Part shown: piece by piece, positions 33,494-44,023 of the stretch
Numbering within the stretch: position 1 is the first letter of the stretch
How the letters are laid out: each line of letters starts with the position of its first letter
Assembly (NCBI GenBank): GCA_947561585.1
Contig: CANNZV010001433.1
Location: 186,001 to 250,000, forward strand
Direction of reading: 5' to 3'
Length of the DNA: 64,000 nucleotides
From: Caprella mutica
Lineage: Eukaryota; Arthropoda; Malacostraca; Amphipoda; Caprellidae
The notes under the pieces: generated by a model
Seen by the model: only the letters and a program-made list of their open reading frames with translations
Database searches by the model: none
Told to the model about the DNA's origin: nothing
Translations under genes and position numbers: made by a program

Positions 33494-33769
33494 GATTATT
33501 TTTTATTGAAATTTTTTCGTAATGCTCTATATTTTAACTCGGACATTTTTAATACCTATTTTAGAAATTATATACCTACTCACTCCTACCAATCCAGATC
33601 AACTCATTTTAATGTCCCTAATTTTAGAACTGAAGTAGAAAGAAATTTTATTGTTTATAGGGCTATTGATCTTTTTAACAATATTCCTGTAAATGTTGAA
33701 CATCCAATGTCTGATTTTAAATTCAAAAAGATTTTTAAAGAATACTGTACTAGTAAATATATTGAATGA
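33494..33769 (+). pseudogene. LINE ORF2 C-terminal remnant
   Basis: The frame contains TYFRNYIPTHSYQSRSTHF, then NVPNFRTEVERNFIVYRAID, LFNNIPVNV and a Lys-rich FKFKKIFKEYC end. The pattern R(T/S)-hydrophobic-P-(F/Y)RTE(L/V)-R-F--Y-A-DL(F/W)N-(I/L)P--V----S---FK--(L/F)K is typical of the thumb and C-terminal region after the reverse transcriptase of many LINEs. The RT core and endonuclease are absent, so it cannot be functional, although the retained part has no stop. Confidence 0.66.
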
Positions 33770-33914
33770 TTTGAGACTATGCCACTGCATCGTCATTTTA
33801 ATTTTTCGTTTAGTTTAGGATTTCGTATCATGTTTTAGTTTAGGATTTTGTATTTATTTTAAATTTCCATAAGTTTATGAAACTTTTTTCGGATGTAATA
33901 AAATAAATAAATAA
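33494..33914 (+). mobile_element. Non-LTR retrotransposon 3' end
   Basis: It consists of the C-terminal end of an ORF2-like reading frame (to 33,769), an AT-rich 3' UTR of about 130 bases and a tail of AATAAAATAAATAAATAA. This architecture fits CR1/L2/RTE-type LINEs with short 3' repeats. It is strongly 5'-truncated. Confidence 0.62.
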
Positions 33915-34077
33915 TCATATGTACACATAAAAATTGTCCATCTATCAATTAGAGTTTAAACATTCGATGTGCTAACAGGTTTTCTTGTTTATTTGAGTTA
34001 TTTAACCAGTTTAATAATTTGCATTAATTAATGAATTTTGTGTATTTAAAATATAGAACTAGAATAGCAAGGTACTT

Positions 34078-35036
34078 ATATATGGTGCTAGGACGTTTCG
34101 TTACTGGACGTTTCCTACCCGAACGTTTCGTTACCGGACGATTCGTTACCAGATGTTTCGTTCCAAATCGCTACGAAAGATTTTTCAAATTTGAAATGAG
34201 TTATAGCTTTAAAAGTATACCAATCCCATACACTATAAATTATAAATATATTCTGAATTTTTTTCCCTATGCTGAACCAATTACCGGAAATTTTCGAACA
34301 TAATAGAAAATAGTATATAAGAATAAGAATAACGAGTTGAAATGCTTAATTATATAGTCTTTTCTTATATGATCGAAAATAGTTATTACTTACGCAAAAT
34401 TGCGGAAGGTTATGTTTCTTTTCATTAAGTTATTTTCATTCGGTAACTTGTAACATCTGGTAATTGGAATTTTACCCTAACTTTAAATCATTTTCGGAAA
34501 TATGAAAAAAGAAAGATTTTCCTAATATAGGCAGTAGGGCAAGCTCCGAGTTCTCGGACTGAACCACATTTTCGATCGTGTGAGGAAAAATGAAATAGAA
34601 TTATTGTTAATTAACTTCTATATCGATTGGAATCCATAATATTTTCACTTCCAGCTTTTCTAATCAAAGACATTAAGAGGTGATTGTTAATTTTAATATC
34701 TCTGATTATAATCAATATATAACCAAACGAATAAAAAATATGCTTAAAAAGTAGACATTATTTTTAAAGTAGTATAAATTTATAATGTATGGGATTGGTA
34801 TGAAATGTAATAGGTAACCCATTTAAAAAAAAATATTTTCCATTTCTTAAAACATAACGAAAATGCTGGGTACGAAACGTCCAGATATGAAACGTCCGGG
34901 TACGAAACGTCCGGGTACGAAACGTCCGGGTACGAAACGTCCGGGTACGAAACGTCTGGGTACGAAACGTCCGGGTACGAAACGTCCGGGTACGAAACGT
35001 CCGGGAACGAAACGTCCGGTCACCCTTATATATTTA
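34078..35036. mobile_element. TIR element with 15-bp arrays as termini
   Basis: The left end carries about 5 diverged copies of GGACGTTTCGTTACC (34,090-34,165). The right end carries about 10 inverted copies (34,867-35,020). Inside these, ACCAATCCCATACACTATAA (about 34,219) is matched inverted by GTATGGGATTGGT at about 34,788-34,800. The outer edges TATATATGGTG and the complement of CACCCTTATATA also pair. The element is about 960 bp and non-coding. Confidence 0.75.
34867..35020. repeat. 15-bp minisatellite, about 10 copies
   Basis: Unit GGGTACGAAACGTCC. Because 15 is a multiple of 3, both strands stay open (GTKRP and GRFVP repeats). It forms the right subterminal part of the TIR element. 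Confidence 0.95.
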
Positions 35037-35713
35037 GGAATAAATATATGGGTCATTTAGTCAAATTTTACCTTACAATGCAAGTTCTCGACAGGTAAGA
35101 TAAGATGTTGCAACTTAGTTCTCAATTATCCAGTTACAGATCCAAAATATTTTTAATAGCTAGTTTGGTGATTATTTGAAAACAAAATTAAAATTTAGTA
35201 GATAAGTATTAACTTGAACTATTGTGCGTAGGTTATAACTTTCTTATACCTATGATAAATAAATGATTACACATTGATGTAGAGTAAAGAAAAGTCACTT
35301 CATCAGTTTTGTAATTGAAACAAAGCAAATATAGTATAGGTACCTGTATAACCGGCTTTCATTCAATAAAATTAATTAATAAAAATAAGTCTTTTATTAA
35401 TTGATTAACTAAGTTTTCAAAATCACTGCATTTAAAATACTTTCTAATATTTTCAGCGTAGATAATCAGTAAATAATTTCATTCATCAATTACGCTAAAT
35501 ATGTTTATATATTTTGTCATATCTGGGAATGTACTTCGAATTTCGAAAAAAAATTTGACACCGTTTATTTTTGTTCATCATATTTACATGCTATACATAT
35601 TTTTTTGTAGTCGAATAATGTGATTTTTAGTTTAATATTTATTCCTTATGATACCATGTATTTACTGATTTGAATGAATCACTATCTATTCCACTATAAA
35701 TTATAAATAGATT
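35037..35713. other. AT-rich, nothing recognised
   Basis: No structure seen. Confidence 0.5.
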
Positions 35714-36260
35714 ATGTGCACTCGGTAGAGCGCATACCTTTGCCTTCGCTTTGACCCGTTCTCTCCCAAAATTTAAGAAACTGCTTACTGGATAATAACC
35801 AATCGTCTCACCAAGTTTTATGCAATATGGTTCAATACTTTTTGAGTTATCGAGTTAAGATTGACCTTGACCTTGACCTTTGACCGAATCGCTCCCAAAA
35901 TTCTACCAGATGGTTCCTGGACATTGTCCAATCGTCCCATCAAATTTCAGACAGTTTGGTTGAATACTTTTTGAGTTATTGAGTTATAAATGTCTTGACC
36001 TTGATCTTTGACCTTGACCCGATCGCTCCCAAAATATAACAAATGGTTCCTGTATATTGACCAATCGTCCCACCAAGTTTCATGCAATATGGTGCAATCC
36101 TTTTTGAGTAATAAATGACCATGACCTTGACATTTGACCGGGTCACTCCCAAAATTGTAGCAGCAGGTAACTGGTGAAACCAATCGTTTCACCAAATTCC
36201 AGGCAATTTGGTCGAACACTTTTTCAGTTAAGCGAATGACAAGATGATAAATAAATAAAT
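35714..36260. repeat. About 130-bp tandem repeat with TGACCTTGACC blocks
   Basis: About 3-4 diverged units, each with TGACCTTGACCTTTGACC-like blocks, GATCGCTCCCAAAAT, CCAATCGTCCCACCAAGTTT and TTTTTGAGTTATTGAGTTA. It ends in (AAAT)n at 36,242-36,265. A related 1.4-unit copy in opposite orientation lies at 52,031-52,200. The leftmost part, TGCACTCGGTAGAGCGCATA, resembles a tRNA A-box/D-arm. Confidence 0.82.
35862..35885 (-). promoter_or_regulatory. Nuclear-receptor half-site cluster
   Basis: On the minus strand this reads GGTCAAAGGTCAAGGTCAAG, that is, overlapping AGGTCA half-sites including a DR1 spacing. Similar clusters recur at 35,994-36,020 and 36,117-36,140. DR1 and extended AAGGTCA motifs are bound by nuclear receptors such as HNF4, RXR/USP and ERR. 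They are part of a dispersed repeat, so a host function is only a possibility. Confidence 0.3.
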
Positions 36261-36764
36261 AAATAAATTCCGATGAAAATATGACCTTCCCGCATTCTGC
36301 GGAGGTAATTAGATTAATTCTGTAGGACCACAGGCTGGATATTTCCGAAATTGTCGGTCCATTCTGTTAGATAGTCTCTGAAAATATCATGGAAAGTATA
36401 TCGAATTAATTCCTATATCATTATAAATAAACTGGTAATAATTCGAAAACCAGTACGATTTTCGGAAAAATCTCCAACCACGAAAAATCCGATACCATTT
36501 TCTAAAATGTTGTAAAATTTCAAGAGTCTCGTACACTATATTTGAGAGTAACATTGCTCCAAGTAACACACAGACAGACAGATGTAGCTTATATGATATA
36601 AATTATTTGATAATTATAATGATATTATGTTAAATGTTTATGTACTCTGACTGAAATTAGAATTTCATCTTTCATCTACATAAGATCAATTCAAGAATGC
36701 TTACTGATAAGTGACCATAATATAAATTACTATAGTTAAAATTTAGTAAAGTTATTCCTTCATG
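36261..36764. other. Repeat-like flank, Helitron-associated in style
   Basis: CACACAGACAGACAGATGTA at about 36,569-36,589 (minus strand TCTGTCTGTCTGTGTG) resembles the sequence after the Helitron end at 16,739. CATTCTGCGGAGGTAATTAG follows the (AAAT)n. It is probably part of an unresolved element. No gene. Confidence 0.35.
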
Positions 36765-37200
36765 TTTCTAAGTGTTCAGTAAATCGCGATTGGTTAGTTG
36801 GTAAGATTTTATTTTAGCGATCACAGAATAGCAATCATGTTGAGAAAATAAGTTCTGTACTATCATGTAGATAAGAGATCATTGCAGTATTGAGACACTC
36901 ACAGGGCTCGGAAAGTGAAAATTTATGATGATATTTGTGCTAATCTGACCTCTAGAAGCCTCTGATTGACCTCTGTAATCACCCACTTTCCGAGTACTGT
37001 GAGTATCTCATATCTTTTATTAATCTGCATGATATTTCAGAACTTATTTCCTCAACATAATTGCGATTCAGTGATCTCCAAAAAATATCTTATCGGTAGA
37101 AAAATCGACGAAACCTCAGAATGTTTTTCTCTCTCTTCAAACCAGTCGCGATTTACTGAACACTAAATTACAACACAGAGACTTTAGGGGTAACTTTAAG
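36765..37200. mobile_element. Foldback repeat E, copy 2
   Basis: The two halves (36,765-36,960 and 36,960-37,175) are inverted copies: AGTGTTCAGTAAATCGCGAT against ATCGCGATTTACTGAACACT-like sequence, GAGAAAATAAG against CTTATTTCCTC, and an inner hairpin GCTCGGAAAGTG / CACTTTCCGAGTAC. Outer edges AAATTTAGTAAAGTTA and TAACTTTAAGAAATTT pair. About 430 bp, non-coding. The related copy is 32,165-33,200. Confidence 0.78.
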
Positions 37201-38929
37201 AAATTTTATCAAATGATTAATTATCAAATAAGTCATTATCAAAAAAATATCTTATCATAATATAATTCTGCTTGTTCCTTCCTTAGGTCCCCTTCACACT
37301 TGCGTTTTTGCACAACGTTTTCACAGCGTTTTTAACTCAGAGGAAATTATTGTTCAACCCATTTCATATGTATCCATGTTACGTGAAGACTTTGGAGCAT
37401 AGAAAACGCTTCAAAACAAACACTCTATCAATAGCAGCTCATAAAGTTGAGTAATGCGACCGAGAAGTTATTCATGAATGATTATCTCTATACAAAATTT
37501 ACTATTATAAAAGAAGAAGTTGTCAGTCGATCTGTCCGTCACAAGATGTGTTAAGAAGACTAAAACATTTTGTTGATTAGACCAAGACCAAAACCTATTT
37601 GTTGATTTCCCAATTGCGTGGAATTTCCACAGGTCGAGTACTTAGTTTTAAAAATAGTTTTTATAATTAATAGAAATATTTTGTGAAAAAAATCTGAGTT
37701 TCTTAGTAGCAGCCTATTTCGAGAAATCCATAGAAATTTACAAATGCCAACTTATACATACATTCACACAAACCAAAACCGAGCAAAGAAGACGCCCGAT
37801 GCAACTGAAATACGTGAGATGTTTTTTCATTCTAATTGAAGTCATATGCAACATATGAAATGCATAGGTGTTTTATAAAACGCATATGCATTTAAATGAT
37901 AGGTAAATTTCAAGCTCTATGTACTAAATAAGGAAATATAATACATATTATTATATATTTTAATCAATGCAATGCATATTTTGCAGTGCTTATTGTTACA
38001 AGCCTAATTACATATAAGGTTCAAATGAAATATTGTTAGATAATTCATGCCTAAGATTTCAGATCTTATAACAATACAAACATAAGGAAAAGTAATAAAA
38101 TGAAATGCATGTAACATTTCAATTGAAAGTAGGTAAGCAAATTTCCTGTGGGAAAAAGGAAATAATAAATAAAACACGAAGTAAATTCTGCCTTATTTTC
38201 TGGCAAATGTCGACACATTTGGTGAAAATTTATTGGTTTGAAAAGTTAAAATAAGGAAATTAACTAATTTATACTAACTTTATTCATGAAATATTATGAA
38301 ATACGAGTAACTATAATTAAAACTGTTAAAATTTCACTCTCGCTCTCGGTCATTTTTGCCATCTTTAATTCCACGTCCGAGAAAAAGATTCGAATGCGCG
38401 CGCAGCTCAACTTTTCCTGTACAGTCGTTAACTTTCCAGTGACTTTATTGGATGACAGTAGAAACCAAAAATAATTAATTAGGTAGGCCATGACGTCATT
38501 GATGGAACTGTTTAAAATTATTGTTTCATTGTTAGTAGTTTGAATAACTAGAAAAATATATAATAATTTTTTCACAAACTAAATTAATGAGTTTGCATTT
38601 TTAAATTCATTTTAATTATCATTAATTCTGTTCTAACTGGTTGTTTTTATGACGTCACGTACACAGAACACCTAAATTGTCACTACTTTGGCTATTCTGG
38701 TTATTGTTGGTGAGGTTTTATTAACTCCACTTATGAAATTCTGGTGAAAGGTAAGCAAAATTAATGAAAATAAATGTTAAAGATAGTAAAAGCTTGGTTA
38801 GATTTTTCAGTATTTATGTTCGTTTTTATGTCTTTTTTCTTAAGAAATAATGTAAAGATACTCTGGCAGTTATTAGAAATTATATATTCTGTGTTTTTCG
38901 GAGGAAGTAAAGATAGTGGACCACAGTTC
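37201..38929. other. No supported gene; several possible element ends
   Basis: AGGTCCCCTTCACACTTGCG at 37,286 looks like a transposon terminus without a visible partner. TCTATACAAAATTTACTATT followed by AAAAGAAGAAG from 37,487 resembles a Helitron 5' end. Bases 38,286-38,575 are open on both strands and GC-richer around 38,395 (GCGCGCGC), with two TGACGTCA sites close by, but no domain is recognised. Confidence 0.4.
38491..38498. promoter_or_regulatory. CRE/ATF-type palindrome TGACGTCA
   Basis: The first of two perfect sites; the second is at 38,650-38,657. The pair lies downstream of a GC-richer patch. No transcription unit can be assigned. Confidence 0.25.
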
Positions 38930-39101
38930 GTTAACTTTACTTGGTTAAATTCTTGTCCGTTATATTTACTTGGTTAAATTCTCGTCCATTATCTTTACTT
39001 GGTTAAATTCTGGTTCGTTATCTTTACTTGGTTAAATTCTTGTCCGTTATATTTACTAGGTTCATTTCTGGTCCATTATCTTTACTTGGTAAAATTATTA
39101 A
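38930..39101. repeat. 29-bp minisatellite, 6 copies
   Basis: Unit GTTATCTTTACTTGGTTAAA plus TTCTTGTCC with point variants. A further 2-3 diverged units lie at 39,350-39,420, separated by about 250 bases of AT-rich sequence, so the array has been split or seeded twice. Confidence 0.92.
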
Positions 39102-39349
39102 TATCTGACCAGAATTGGAATAAGAACATAATTTTGGAATCATAGATACCACATTAAAGGATTTAAGCAGAAGTTTTTTCGTTAATTTACTACTCGTTCT
39201 TCACAACTTCAAAATGAATCACGTTTTTTTATCATTAATTTCAATTAATTCATTATTCAAAATTAATGTATAATCATTAATATTATCATTTATAAGGTTG
39301 TATAATTATAAAATACAGAGGAAAATATTTTTTTTAAACTAAAAAAGTA

Positions 39350-39420
39350 TTCTGGTCCGTTAACTTTACTAGCTTCATTTCTGGTCCGTTAAATTTACTT
39401 GGTCCGTTATTTTTACTTGC
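39350..39420. repeat. 29-bp minisatellite, detached copies
   Basis: TCTGGTCCGTTAACTTTACT and TCTGGTCCGTTAAATTTACT are related to the array ending at 39,101. Confidence 0.75.
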
Positions 39421-39947
39421 TCCTGTTTTTCTTGTATGATTATTTTTGTTGTAGGGTCGGAAGGGGTATTTCTGCGCATACCCTTTTTATATGGAATCAC
39501 TCAGCACCCCTTCTAAATTTATAACCACTTATTTTAGCCTAAATCTGATTGCATCATCATTTCAAGCATCTTCTTTTCTCCCATAACCATAATGACACAC
39601 CATTACCATATAAGTATTTCTAGAGTTAAGTCGCGATGAATGTGGTGCTCTCGAAACAATCTGAAAAAAGTTTGCGCTTCTGATATTAAAATCACGCAAA
39701 ATCTCTAATAACTCTAGAACCGAGATTTATAGATTCATTATGTTTTAACATGTTAACACAAACAATAACAGTTGCATTATGTCAAATTTTCAACTTCTCA
39801 GTTTTAACGGTTTTTCCGCCACAACCGTGCGCTGTGATACCCCAGATAACTGCACATCATTAATAACCATATTTGTTTGTAATAGATAAAATTTTTTTTA
39901 CAAAATTAGATAAAGGCAAAAAAATTGAATAAAGTGTTATTTGATTA

Positions 39948-40105
39948 GAATATTGATTGAAAATAAACTTACGATCTTAGTAGCTATGCTACTCGATGTG
40001 GGGGTATTAAGATAGGGAGCGGGGGTAATAAGTTGGGGGTGTGATATTATTGAATTAAAATATTGATTAACAATAAACTTACGATCGTATTATATTACTT
40101 GATAT
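39948..40105. repeat. About 105-bp tandem duplication
   Basis: ATTAGAATATTGATTGAAAA with TAAACTTACGATCTTAGTAG recurs as ATTAAAATATTGATTAACAA with TAAACTTACGATCGTATTAT. Confidence 0.7.
40000..40039 (+). other. Potential G-quadruplex
   Basis: Four G-runs (5, 3, 5 and 5 bases) occur with short loops within about 40 bases, satisfying a relaxed G4 pattern. This is unusual in such an AT-rich region. Confidence 0.45.
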
Positions 40106-40183
40106 AAGTAGTTAACTAGTTGCGTAAAATTTAAGTGTTAAATTTGTTGTATATTCATTAAATATGTGTTTAAAAAGTGAGGG

Positions 40184-40535
40184 ATAATTTGATTGGGGAG
40201 AGGGCATGTAGAGAGGGAAACAAATACATTTAGATGGGAACAGGAGAATTCCGATGGGGGAGAGGGAAATAGATGAGAACATGGGTAAATAGATGGGGGA
40301 GGGGGGGATTTTGATGGGTAAGAGGGGGATATAGATGGAGAGAGAGGGAGATTTCGATGAGAGGAGAGACTGATTTAGATGGGAGGTTATGGGGATTTAG
40401 ATGGGAAGAGAGGGGGATTTATATGGGAGGAGAGGGATATTTAGATGGGTAAAGAAGGAGGTTTGGATAGAAGGTGGGAGGGGTATTAAAATGGGGAGAG
40501 GAGAGATTTAGGTGGAGGAGAGGAGTGCTATATTT
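40184..40535 (+). repeat. Purine-rich diverged tandem repeat
   Basis: Variants of GATTTAGATGGGAGGAGAGG at irregular 30-45 base spacing. The + strand is almost all A, G and some T, with many runs of 3-7 G. Confidence 0.75.
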
Positions 40536-40542
40536 ATGCAAT

Positions 40543-40627
40543 GCGCAGTAATACCCCTTCATGTGCGCAGTAATACCCCTTCATGTGCGCAGTAATACCC
40601 CTTCATGTGCGCAGTGATACCCCTATA
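40543..40627. repeat. 22-bp tandem repeat, about 4 copies
   Basis: Unit GCGCAGTAATACCCCTTCAT followed by GT. It is an amplified terminal repeat of the TIR element starting at 39,452. Confidence 0.93.
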
Positions 40628-43589
40628 CACTCACTAAATTTTGTGCACGAAAAATTGCCAATAAATATTTCATTTATTTATATATTATTTCGAAACTGGT
40701 TGAGAACCATCCTCATTCATGACCATTTCATCACGAGAAAAAAAGTTTTGAGTAAATACAGAGTTTACGAGATTTTGCGCAGTGACAGGTTAAGCTCGTG
40801 CATGTAGCGGAAAAAGTGTCCGCTATGCCGATCCGCGATCGCTGTAACGTCACATCATTAGTTTAGTTGGGGATTTTATCTTTGTAAGTTTTCTTAAAAA
40901 GCATTTCATAGAAATTTTAAAGAAGGTAAATAATCTCAGATTATTAGTAACGGAAAAATTTAATGAAAATTGTATTTTTATAGAACTTACTCATATAAAT
41001 GTACGAAATAATAAGGTAGGTACTGTCGCATAAAGTACTATAAAATATGATAAAAAGGGTGTTATTTTTCAACTTCACTTATATAGATATCTATGTACCT
41101 ACATGCACACTAATACACAATATATATAGCCTAGTTAATAGTCATTTATTATATAAACGACAATATAAGAATAAATTATTTCATTTCCTGATTCTTATAT
41201 TTTTGTTTGGTAAGAATAAATGAAGTATATATTACAATAGAATATAGAATAGTCACACCTCTTCAAATTTCTTTTGAACTCTTTTAATCAAAGAAAATGT
41301 GGCGGAAAAGGGAAACAAAATCAAAATACGGAAAATCTAAACACAATATATAAGTGTTGATAAGAAATTGGGTAAATTCCTAGATAATAAAAAATTCTAT
41401 ATCACCTTCCTAGTTAACGACAGCCTTTTATAGAATATTAAATCTTTTATATAAGATTAGGTTGAATATTGATAATACGGCTTTATTTCATAAATAATAA
41501 TTACAAATAACAAAAAAAAATTGAATAATGCTCTCAAAACGTAATCTCTCTAAACCAAAAAACTTAACTTATTTTTTTTTCACTTTTCCATAGTTCTTAC
41601 ATGTTTCCAAAAAGCATGAATAGCAATGTTGTAATTCTTAAATTTTCTGAAAAACAAAACTCTACGGATGTGATCCCATTAATCAATTTTCTGACCCATA
41701 TTCTGCACTTTGGAGAGAATTTTTTATTGCATTGTGTCGTAACATGGATACGGCAATGTACAAAAGTCTTTCAGTAACTAGAAAAGTTTTAAAAACTAGG
41801 CTGTTAATAACTAGGAATTTACCTTTGATTTTATTCATTATTTTAACCAGAATTCTTGATTAATTGGACTTTCATCAGTGTTCATAAAATTAATATATGA
41901 AAATAAATTCATTTTGATCTGACGCATACACTAGAAATAAAAATAGCATTAAAGTTATTAGCAAAGATAGTAAGGTTTATATACCTTATTCTCACCATCA
42001 CGTTCTAATTGCTTAATTTCAAGATATTCTTCACACGCTGAAGTTTCTCCCTCCTCTTTATTTCATTAGAGTATTAGACAAGTTAATTCCACGTTAGAAA
42101 CTCTCTCTGGGAATAGAAACTTTTAAGTTTCTTAGCCACGCAAAACAGAATTTAAGTGAAACATTTCCTCCGAGGAAGCGAGAGCGGTTTATAAAGTAAT
42201 TATTTCAACAGAGAACTTATATGGAGTCTGAAATTAAACAGAGGAAATATGCTTTATATTTAATTTATTTAACCTGAGTTAATAATATTGTTTGGATAAC
42301 TATTAATTAAAAGAAATAATTAATATGGAATATCTTCTTTTCTATTTACAATTATTTTAACAGTGAACTTACATGGAGTCTAAAATTAAACGCGTCAAAA
42401 TTGTTTTTAATTTATTTATCCCGAGCTATTAAGACTTTTTGCGATACTGTCAATTGATATATTTCATTTATCTTTTTAAAATTATTCAAAATATTAATAA
42501 GGTACTTAATTAACTACCATTGAATAATTACACCGTTACATCTAATACAAACATCTCATTCATTTCACTCAAGCCAGACTGTAAATCATGGCAATCTTTT
42601 CGCCAATTTCTCCCCGCAAGTTACCCAGATTCTCTCCGCGCGAAACTCGTAAGCACCGAAAGTTTTTCAGCTCTGGCGTGAACTTAGGTAAAACTTTGAG
42701 CATTTTACGGCGTGAGAGGAGAATTTCAAACATCTTGTTTATTCAGTAATAATTTTAGTGGTTAATGTGGAAATATCCTCGAAAGTTGAAATACGAACTT
42801 CTGTGAAAATATATGACTGATAAATTTAATAAATAAATTTAAGTTCTATTGTTACATGTTTGCTACCCTAAATACAGCTCATAAAACATTGGAAAAGAGA
42901 GTATGTAAATATGTACACTAATTTTATATTCAGACATATTGAAATTTGCCATTTTCCATTAATAATTCATATGCATTTCATTTAATATTAGCAAATAGTT
43001 ATATAATAATAATTTCACAGAATTATCTTGAAGTTTAAATATATTAGTTTGATCCATCAATTTATAAATGATAATGAATTGTATTCTGCTTTAAAATAAT
43101 AGAGATTCATCACAAGTCTACGGAGTTTACTAAGAATATTTCACTTACCTCACAAACAAATACATTGATTATCATAAAATGAAAATAAAAAGAAGTCTTT
43201 GCATTATAGTTATTTATATACACTTTTCATTTAGAAAAAATATTAAATGTTTCAAATTTAAAAATAAACAAGTTTAAAAATAATAAAATAATTACACTAA
43301 CTTAAATACTTCAATCACATGTTATTAACAAGATTTCTAATTTTATTCACTGAAGCGATACCTTAAACTTTTAGGATAAAAACTTGCAAAAAGATGTAAA
43401 TAATCAATTTGAGTTATAATAAAGTGCGTGTGAGTTAGTGATAGATGGATACTTTACCCGATTGGGCTAAGGAAAATGCTCTAAAGTTTAGATATTCCCT
43501 CTAACCATATTTGCCGATAAATTTATAAATTTCGTAATTTTGTCAATAATTTCGTAATTTTCTGCATAATGAAGTAATAACTGCGGACA
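40628..43589. other. AT-rich stretch, no supported gene
   Basis: It contains a small hairpin (TAGCGGA - 7-base loop - TCCGCTA, 40,805-40,825), dispersed repeat B copy 2 (42,553-42,735) and a GC-richer island at 42,060-42,240. Open frames are short and unrecognised. Confidence 0.45.
42553..42735 (+). repeat. Dispersed repeat B, copy 2
   Basis: Similar to 20,937-21,115 (see that entry). This copy is more GC-rich (TCTCCGCGCGAAACTCGTAA). It has no shared reading frame with copy 1. Confidence 0.65.
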
Positions 43590-43796
43590 GTGTAAGTTCT
43601 TAATTATTGGTCAGTACTACATCTTCGGTCAGATAAGAAAAAACGATATAATAATAATTATTTCAGGTTGAAAAAAACAACCAACCCGGGTTGGTTGTTT
43701 TTGCTCAGCCAATCCTAGTGAAAGAACTATTATTATATTGTTTTTTCTTATATGACTTAAAATGTGGAACTGACCGATAACTCGGAATTTACCCTA
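43590..43796. mobile_element. Palindromic MITE
   Basis: The left part GGTCAGATAAGAAAAAACGA and the right part, whose complement is GTCATATAAGAAAAAACAAT, form long inverted ends. At the centre AAAAACAACCAACCC is followed by its exact complement GGGTTGGTTGTTTTT (43,673-43,702), a 30-bp perfect palindrome. The right edge is GGAATTTACCCTA. Related single ends may be at 21,239-21,270 and 34,540-34,590. Confidence 0.72.
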
Positions 43797-43894
43797 TTAT
43801 ATATTAGTGTGTGATGTCCTCAATTTACGAAGATTTTGACGGTAACCTTTTTAATACATTATAAATTGAAACATGTGTTTGTTTAGTTTGGAGG

Positions 43895-44023
43895 CATGTG
43901 GAAAAACTCATCCCAATGTGGACGACTCAAAAACACTCTCTACAGCGAGCGTGGCAAAAAATACCACTAGAGCAGCTGCGTGCCGCGGCAGAAGGTATTC
44001 GCAGGGACAAGAGGTGGAAATTT
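43895..44023 (+). pseudogene. Tc1/mariner transposase C-terminal remnant
   Basis: The plus-strand frame reads TTQKHSLQRAWQKIPLEQLR, then AAAEGIRRDK. This resembles the C-terminal tail of Tc1/mariner transposases (SL-RAW--IP-E-LRA-AE---R). The catalytic core upstream is not recognisable, and no inverted ends are seen. It is GC-richer than its surroundings. I infer a decayed transposon fragment. Confidence 0.55.

Larger units (their letters stand above)
39452..40627. mobile_element. TIR element with G-rich core
   Basis: The left end GAAGGGGTATTTCTGCGCAT (39,460-39,479) is the inverted counterpart of ATGCGCAGTAATACCCCTTC at the right, where it is amplified into a 22-bp array (40,543-40,627). 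The interior has a roughly 105-bp tandem duplication, G-runs and a purine-rich tract. No transposase is seen, so it is a non-autonomous element about 1.17 kb long of unknown superfamily. Confidence 0.68.

Noticed and set aside
35714..35736. A tRNA gene
   Set aside because: Only a D-arm-like segment is present; no acceptor stem pairing or T-arm was found.
38286..38575. Small gene on either strand (62 and 93 codons)
   Set aside because: Open on both strands, no recognisable domain, no conserved copy and no promoter or splice evidence.
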